Of a DNA stretch of 64,000 nt, positions 58,880 to 64,000 are shown piece after piece. Position 1 is the stretch's first letter. Every line of letters starts with the position of its first letter. The position numbers and the translations under genes were made by a program. The notes under the pieces were generated by a model. That model was not told the DNA's origin and did no database searches. It was given only the letters and a program-made list of their open reading frames with translations. The DNA is from Papio anubis (Eukaryota; Chordata; Mammalia; Primates; Cercopithecidae), in assembly GCF_008728515.1 (NCBI RefSeq), contig NC_044990.1:13103156-13167155 (forward strand), given 5' to 3'.

Positions 58880-61396
58880 AATGACTGAACTAAGGTGTCC
58901 CTTTCAAAAGTGTATATTTGAATTCATATTTTTTTTGTGGCTGTGCACATCACTGCTAGAAGTTCGCGTTTAACTTGGGTAATATTTACAGACTGACAGG
59001 GGGCAGATGGGAGCCAGCTGCCAAGTGAGAAAATCCACCTGCTTGCCAGTTGGAGTGTGATAGGAAGCAAACAACCCTGATAGAGACTCTATTTCTAGGC
59101 ACACTGACAGAGCATTCAGCGAAGTGTCACCACACTTTGCTTCATCTAGATCATCAGGGCAAACCTAAAACTCTATCGGGAGAGAAACCAGACTCTTCCA
59201 AGAAGATTGAGGGAACCAGGGACGCAGAGCATCCTCCCTACTCGGGTCCCTATTGCTATGGTAAAGGAGGAGAGGAAAGACAGATAAAGTGAGGAGGCTA
59301 TTCCAGAAACTAAGTGTGAAATGGGGTGGTAAGACATTGCCTTGAGGCATTGCTGACACAATCAGACATTCGAGTCTAGTCTGAAGGACATAAGACCAGG
59401 GAGACCTTGATATGCAGAGCATGCTACCTGAGCTTGGAACCCTTCCAGAGAGAGCCCCCCAAACTCTGTAGAATGTAACTAGCAAGTCAAAGCCTCCTTT
59501 GTGCCAAATATCTATGTTCCTGCTCCCTACTGCTCTACTTGCTACTCCACAGCAAAATGTCCAAGAAAATTCCATCTTCCTCTTTGCTCTCCAGCCCTAA
59601 TCCTGGCTTTCAGTTGTTTTTGTTTGTTTGTTTGTTTCTGCTTATCAAAGGAGTGGAATGCATCAGGCAAGAAAGTACCTACCTGCTACACCTTATACAC
59701 TTTCTTCCTGCTTAGCTTAAACCTGTGAGTGCTGTAGCCAGTGAGGTGCATCTCATTAAATGGATGAACCTAGACTTGGGGTGTATGGCAATCCACACAC
59801 AACACTGAAAAATCTGGGTATGGAACAATTGCCTGAGAAAACAGGGTAGGACAGCCTAACCCATGTGCTCATGCTTGCTCACCCAGGACTTCAAATGTCC
59901 CTGTGCCTCACTGGGCAAGCCCATGGCCAGGGTGAAGGATATGGAGAGGTGCCCCCATGGGAATGTATATCCTAGAGTGTTGTGGATGCTGGGTGCTGAG
60001 GCACCTCAAGGACTGTTTTACCCTAAGCTACAAGAGGCTGTGTCCTGGAATGCCCGGCAAAGTTCTTCCTTGAGTTTGGTCAAAAACCATGCATTCCAAG
60101 CAAGCTGCACTCGGGAAGTCAAGTGTGGTTTTATGGCACTTACCGATTTCCAGTGTGACTCATTTGTCTCAGCGACTGGACATCTGTGTCCACAGAATGG
60201 AGGGCACCCAGCCATGTGTGGGGATGTTCTGATGAAGTTTGGAATTTGTGCAACACATTTTTTATGCTCAGCTGAATTATCAGTAGAAAGCAAGATGCTG
60301 CCTAATGAACATCTCAGAAAGCACAGGATCCACTTTCCTGGGATAGTGAGTGACTAAGCATTTTACTCTTACCTATGATTATAGCTGAAAAGATACAGAG
60401 ATGACATTGTATAAGGTGCATTAGCATCTTACTGTTGAATTGCCTTTTTATTTTAACCCTTCCAGAACCCTTCTTCTACTTTCTCATTGTGCCTTGACAA
60501 CTTTCTTGTGGGCAAGGAAGTCTGGTATGATATAACTTTCAATGGAGAAAAATCACACACAGATGGGTTTAGACTTGCTTTAGGGTCCCATTACCTTAGT
60601 TGGTCTGTGTATCAGAGTCACCTTGGCAGAAAATTGGGACAAGTTAAGGCTAATAAATGGAATTATTACAAAGTCATGAGCAAGGGGTAGGAAGATCACG
60701 GGAGACAGTGCAAGAGGCCAGAGCTGATAAAGGCAGTTCCTGTTTCCATCCTAGGTTTGATAGGGGAAGGAAGAGGTAGCAGATACCCAAAGGGCTGACA
60801 TAGAAGTATGCATTTCAGTCAAGGGGTGCAACCAGCCTAAAGTAACCCTTATAAAGAACCCAGGGGAACAAATACCCAACCTAACTTTCCTCCATACCCC
60901 TTCTAGCCTGCTGTTTGTGTCCCCCTCCCCGATGGCTACTCCCATCACCACCGCCACTGACCAAATGCAACTGAAAGCCAGAAGACAAAAAAGCCTATTA
61001 ATGGAGTTCAAAGAATGGAGTCCCTGGGGAGAAATGGAGCCATTTCTAGAAAAGTAGACACTTCAAAATATAGCCTACAGAGTCAGCCTCAGAAATAGTC
61101 AGGCCTTCTGGTTGCCATTTCATCTGTCATTCATTGTTATCACCTAGATAACTAAAGACAGGCACATTATAAAGAATCCACTCCACCTTTGCTGGTGACT
61201 GAATGACAAGATTCCCTGGAGTAATCCTGGCAAAGGTGTGCTTCTTCCTTCAATTCAATGCAATCCAGAAAGCATGTTTGAGTTCTGTAAAGTGAGCTAC
61301 ATGGTGTTTAAATTCTTGTGAACGATGTGCCAATTAATACAATGCTGCCTTTTCTTACTATTCCCCAAAATATTTACTATACCTGATCTCATCCCC
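58880..61396. other. Unassigned non-coding sequence
   Basis: About 2.5 kb with no recognised repeat except (GTTT)n at about 59617-59637. The 136- and 164-codon open frames (59165-59575 minus, 59863-60357 plus) have no recognisable domain. I treat them as chance. Confidence 0.42.
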
Positions 61397-61545
61397 AACA
61401 CACAGACGCATGCACACATACACATACACCAGGCATAGGCATACAAATCTACACACAGAAGCATGTAGGCACACAGAAGCATGTGCACACGGGCACAGGC
61501 ACACAGTGGCACTCACACACATGCACGCAGGCACATGCATGAGGG
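61397..61545 (+). repeat. Degenerate CA-rich repeat
   Basis: Imperfect (CA)n with 'ggcacacagaagcatg'-type higher-order units. Open frames on both strands are artefacts. Confidence 0.88.
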
Positions 61546-61847
61546 CTGGGAATGAAGCACAGCTTGTGTTTCTGGCTCAGATGTCACAAAGTTAATTTTA
61601 GTTGGAAAACTCCTTGACAGACTTCCAGGAAAATACCACTCAGAACAGCAGAGCTCATGTTAACATCTGTCTGCTGTTTTCTCAGTGACACCCAATGCCA
61701 ATCTTTAAGTTTCTGATTCTCAAAGCTCTCTCTGAAATTAGTCACCCTGATGAAGCTCATGATGATATCAAAGCAGCTGTTACTAAAAGGAATTGCTACA
61801 TTTTTGGTGGCGGTGGTGGTGGTCAGGAAGTAAATAAGTATATGGAA
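61546..61847. other. Unassigned non-coding sequence
   Basis: Nothing recognised. A short GGT-type run lies at 61805-61823. Confidence 0.45.
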
Positions 61848-62238
61848 GAATAGATAGATGAGTAGATGGATGGTTGGATGAATGGATGAGTGCAGGGATA
61901 ATGGATTGATGAATGAGTAGAGGGATGATGGATAAATAGATGAGTGGAGAGATTATGAATTGATGAATGAGTAGAGGGATGATGGATGAATGGATGGGTG
62001 GATGGATGGATATGTGGACAGACGGATGGGTAGATAAAAGGATGTATGGATGAGTGGAGGGATGGATGGAGGGATGGATTAATGGGTGAATGGATGAGTG
62101 GAGGGATGATGGATTGATGAATGAGTAGAGGGATGATGGATGGATGGTTGGATGAGTGGAGGGATGGATGGATGGATAAGTGGAAAGCATGTATGGATGA
62201 GTGAGTGTGGATGGATGGATGGGTGGATGGATGGAGAG
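61848..62238 (+). repeat. (GGAT)n-type minisatellite, ~390 bp
   Basis: Degenerate tetranucleotide array of ggat/gaat/gagt units with higher-order structure. 'attgatgaatgagtagaggg' recurs exactly at 61905-61924, 61960-61979 and 62113-62132. The 169- and 163-codon minus frames (repeating Ser-Ile-His-Pro-type peptides) arise from the repeat because the period is almost free of stop codons. Confidence 0.95.
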
Positions 62239-62242
62239 TTTT

Positions 62243-62551
62243 AGAAAGAAGACTTTTTTTCTTTTTTTTGAGACAGATTCTCGCTTTGTCACCCAGGCTG
62301 GAGTGCAGTGGCATGATCTTGGCTCACTGCAACCTCTGCCTCCCGGATTCCTCTTGCCTCAGCCTCCTGAGTAGCTGGGATTACAGGCATGTGCCACCAC
62401 ACCCAGCAATTTTTTGAATTTTTAGTAGTGACAGCATTTCACCATCTTTGTCAGGCTGGTCTCGAACTCCCGACCTTGTGATCCACCTGCCTCGGCCTCC
62501 CACAGTGCTGGGATTACAGGTGTAAGCCACCACATCCGGCTAAAGGAAGAC
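62243..62551 (-). mobile_element. AluS with target duplication
   Basis: Full-length reverse Alu about 62254-62540 next to the minisatellite. Flanks 'agaaagaagac' (62243-62253) and 'taaaggaagac' (62541-62551) differ at two positions. 'tgcctcggcctcccacagtg' and 'caggctggtctcgaactccc' are AluS-like. Confidence 0.9.
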
Positions 62552-62675
62552 GATTCTATAAGAATTAATAAGAGGGAAGAATTTACCTAACACTTGCCTC
62601 CTTACTTTTGGTGAAAAGAAGCCTGAGGCAAAGACGTGTCTGTCTATCACCACTGCATTCAGAGAAGATATATAT

Positions 62676-62800
62676 CATAAGAGTTCAGAACACAGGCTCT
62701 AGATTCAGAGTCTTGGATTTGAATCCTGGACTTAACAACACTTATGAGCTGTGGGACCTAATCTGTGCCTCTGCAGTGCTAACTGTCTCTCTGCAAGGAA
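62676..62800 (+). repeat. MIR SINE fragment
   Basis: 'agaacacaggctctagattc', 'ggatttgaatcctggactta' and 'tatgagctgtgggacctaat' follow the 5' half of MIR. Confidence 0.85.
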
Positions 62801-63336
62801 TTGCTTATCCCACTGCATAGTTGGCTTGCTCTGCTAGTGATAACAGGAATGCAATGGAAAGGACAATTACCTTAGGCCCTGAAGGGGTATCCAAGGGAGA
62901 GAATACAGTCATTTGTTGTTAGTTTCTGTTTCTGGTTGGGCCAGTAAAGCCCCTTCCTCATCCCTCTTTTTCACTTATCACTAGAGACAGAAACTAAAAA
63001 TCATGACTTCAGACTGCTAAAAGGCTAAAACAAAACAAAACAGAACAACAACAACAACAACAACAAAATAAGGCAGGTTGGACAAGCTTGCTGGTATTAC
63101 AGGGATGAAGATTACCGCATAATACCCAAATATAGTTGTCTGAAAAAATTTTAAAAATGAAATCATGCCCAGGCACAAATTTCTCAGAAAAAAAGTTGAT
63201 ATAGGAATTACAGTCAAATATCTATGACTGGATTGGTTAGAAAATAAAATAATCTTTAAAATAATTTTATCACTTATGAATTTTATATATATATATGTAT
63301 ATATATGGAAGCAAATTGTATTTAGAACTTAGAAGT
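62801..63336. other. Unassigned sequence with two simple repeats
   Basis: (CAA)n at 63045-63066 and an AT run at about 63283-63307. Otherwise nothing recognised. Confidence 0.5.
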
Positions 63337-63402
63337 TAGAAACCCAGCAGCTCAGGCATTGCCTGACCTTGAGCAATTTCCTTAACTTCTCTAAGCCTGT
63401 TC
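63337..63402 (+). repeat. MIR SINE fragment
   Basis: 'tgcctgaccttgagcaattt' and 'ccttaacttctctaagcctg' match the MIR core. Confidence 0.65.
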
Positions 63403-63874
63403 CAAGTGGTACAAACTGGTTATGCTTTGGCTAAACTGTCCAGCAGATTTGATTCCTTTGGGTCACAAATTGTTTTAAGCACATGTGAACCACAATTTTA
63501 AAGTTGAGAGATTCCATCAAAGCATCTCAATTTCTAATTTTGTTGGAAAATTAAGAAGATCCAGCAACAATGGGCCCATATTCCCACATGGCACCCATTG
63601 GGTGAAACCGAGTCAGGGCTGCCCCCTGTAGACTGGGCCAGGTCTCCATAAACCCTTCCACTTTCTATGGGCTACTGCCCACTTTCTCTTCAGTGTCACC
63701 TGCTGGATCTCAAAATCCTTGGAGTTGTCATCTCTGCTCTCATATATAAAAAGAAAAATAATGTCTGAGTTGAGGTTGTTATGAAAAATAAATAAAATCA
63801 AGTCAGTGAAGGGCCCAACACATGCATGACACACCATAGCAATGGAATACGAGTCATCTCCTTTCTCTCCACTG
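63403..63874. other. Unassigned non-coding sequence
   Basis: Nothing recognised. Confidence 0.45.
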
Positions 63875-64000
63875 ATCATGTATTCATTCAACAAATGCTA
63901 AGTGCTCACTATGTGCCAATAATGTGCTAAGTGCTAGAAATGAAAAGACAAATATGGCATGGAGCCTGCTCGTGCAAAAGTTTTGCATTCCTGTGAAGGG
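63875..64000 (-). repeat. L2 LINE 3' end (antisense), cut by the window edge
   Basis: 'attcattcaacaaatgctaa', 'tcactatgtgccaataatgt' and 'gcatggagcctgctcgtgc' follow the reversed L2 tail. Confidence 0.72.

Noticed and set aside
59863..60357. 164-codon plus-strand open frame
   Set aside because: No domain, no overlapping splice signals that I trust, and a competing 91-codon frame on the other strand. Its length is not exceptional for 64 kb.
61783..62314. Minus-strand open frames of 163 and 169 codons
   Set aside because: They are translations of the GGAT minisatellite and the adjoining Alu.
1..64000. CRISPR arrays, operons, phage or plasmid modules, tRNA and rRNA genes
   Set aside because: No such pattern. 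The interspersed-repeat content is that of a primate nuclear genome.

Overview
The window is non-coding nuclear DNA from a primate, most likely an Old World monkey (macaque or baboon type). The best evidence is two young interspersed repeats. The Alu at 4816-5114 carries bases typical of cercopithecid AluY (cttgagccaccgcgcc, ccggatctcagctcactg), and the 5'-truncated L1 at 54924-58864 has a 3' UTR of the macaque/baboon type. MIR, L2, MER5A, MLT1, MST, THE1, MLT2, L1M and Alu copies fix the lineage as primate. I found no cellular protein-coding exon, tRNA, rRNA, CRISPR array or bacterial-type operon. The stretch reads as intergenic DNA or the inside of a long intron.

Layout. 0-10 kb: a MIR, a solo MST LTR with a perfect 5-bp target duplication, an MLT1 whose two halves lie in opposite orientation around a rearranged L1, a young monkey-type AluY, and a decayed L1M 3' end carrying an AluS. 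10-16 kb: an old L1MA-type element with a large internal deletion. A class I (ERV1-like) LTR sits in its 3' UTR, and an Alu sits in that LTR. From about 14.95 to 16.0 kb the sequence is full of single-base insertions and deletions and looks like unpolished assembly. 16-30 kb: ancient L2, MIR, L1ME and MLT1 pieces in otherwise unremarkable sequence, plus a 71-bp hairpin at 29.6 kb. 30-46 kb: an MSTA solo LTR, a TG/AG microsatellite, an L1M 3' UTR with an Alu inside, another Alu, MER5A, a complete THE1 (MaLR) provirus at 39.1-41.4 kb, and a purine-only tract. 46-55 kb: a MaLR LTR, an L2 tail with a fresh 52-bp tandem duplication, an MLT2 LTR of the HERV-L group, an L2 and an L1 3' end with a 30-bp duplication. 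54.9-58.9 kb: a recent L1 with an open ORF2 frame, a 15-bp target duplication and a two-part poly(A) tail. 59-64 kb: plain sequence, CA-rich and GGAT-type tandem repeats, an AluS and MIR/L2 tails.

The only long open frame is the retrotransposon ORF2 (1227 open codons, residues about 48-1275 of the family protein). Other open frames are explained by repeats or are short enough to be chance. I did not find a new biological system. The points worth a second look are the L1 tail, the split MLT1, the low-quality zone, the palindrome and the recent tandem duplications. Family names come from reading the sequence against remembered consensus patterns, not from a database search; subfamily names and boundaries of old repeats are approximate.
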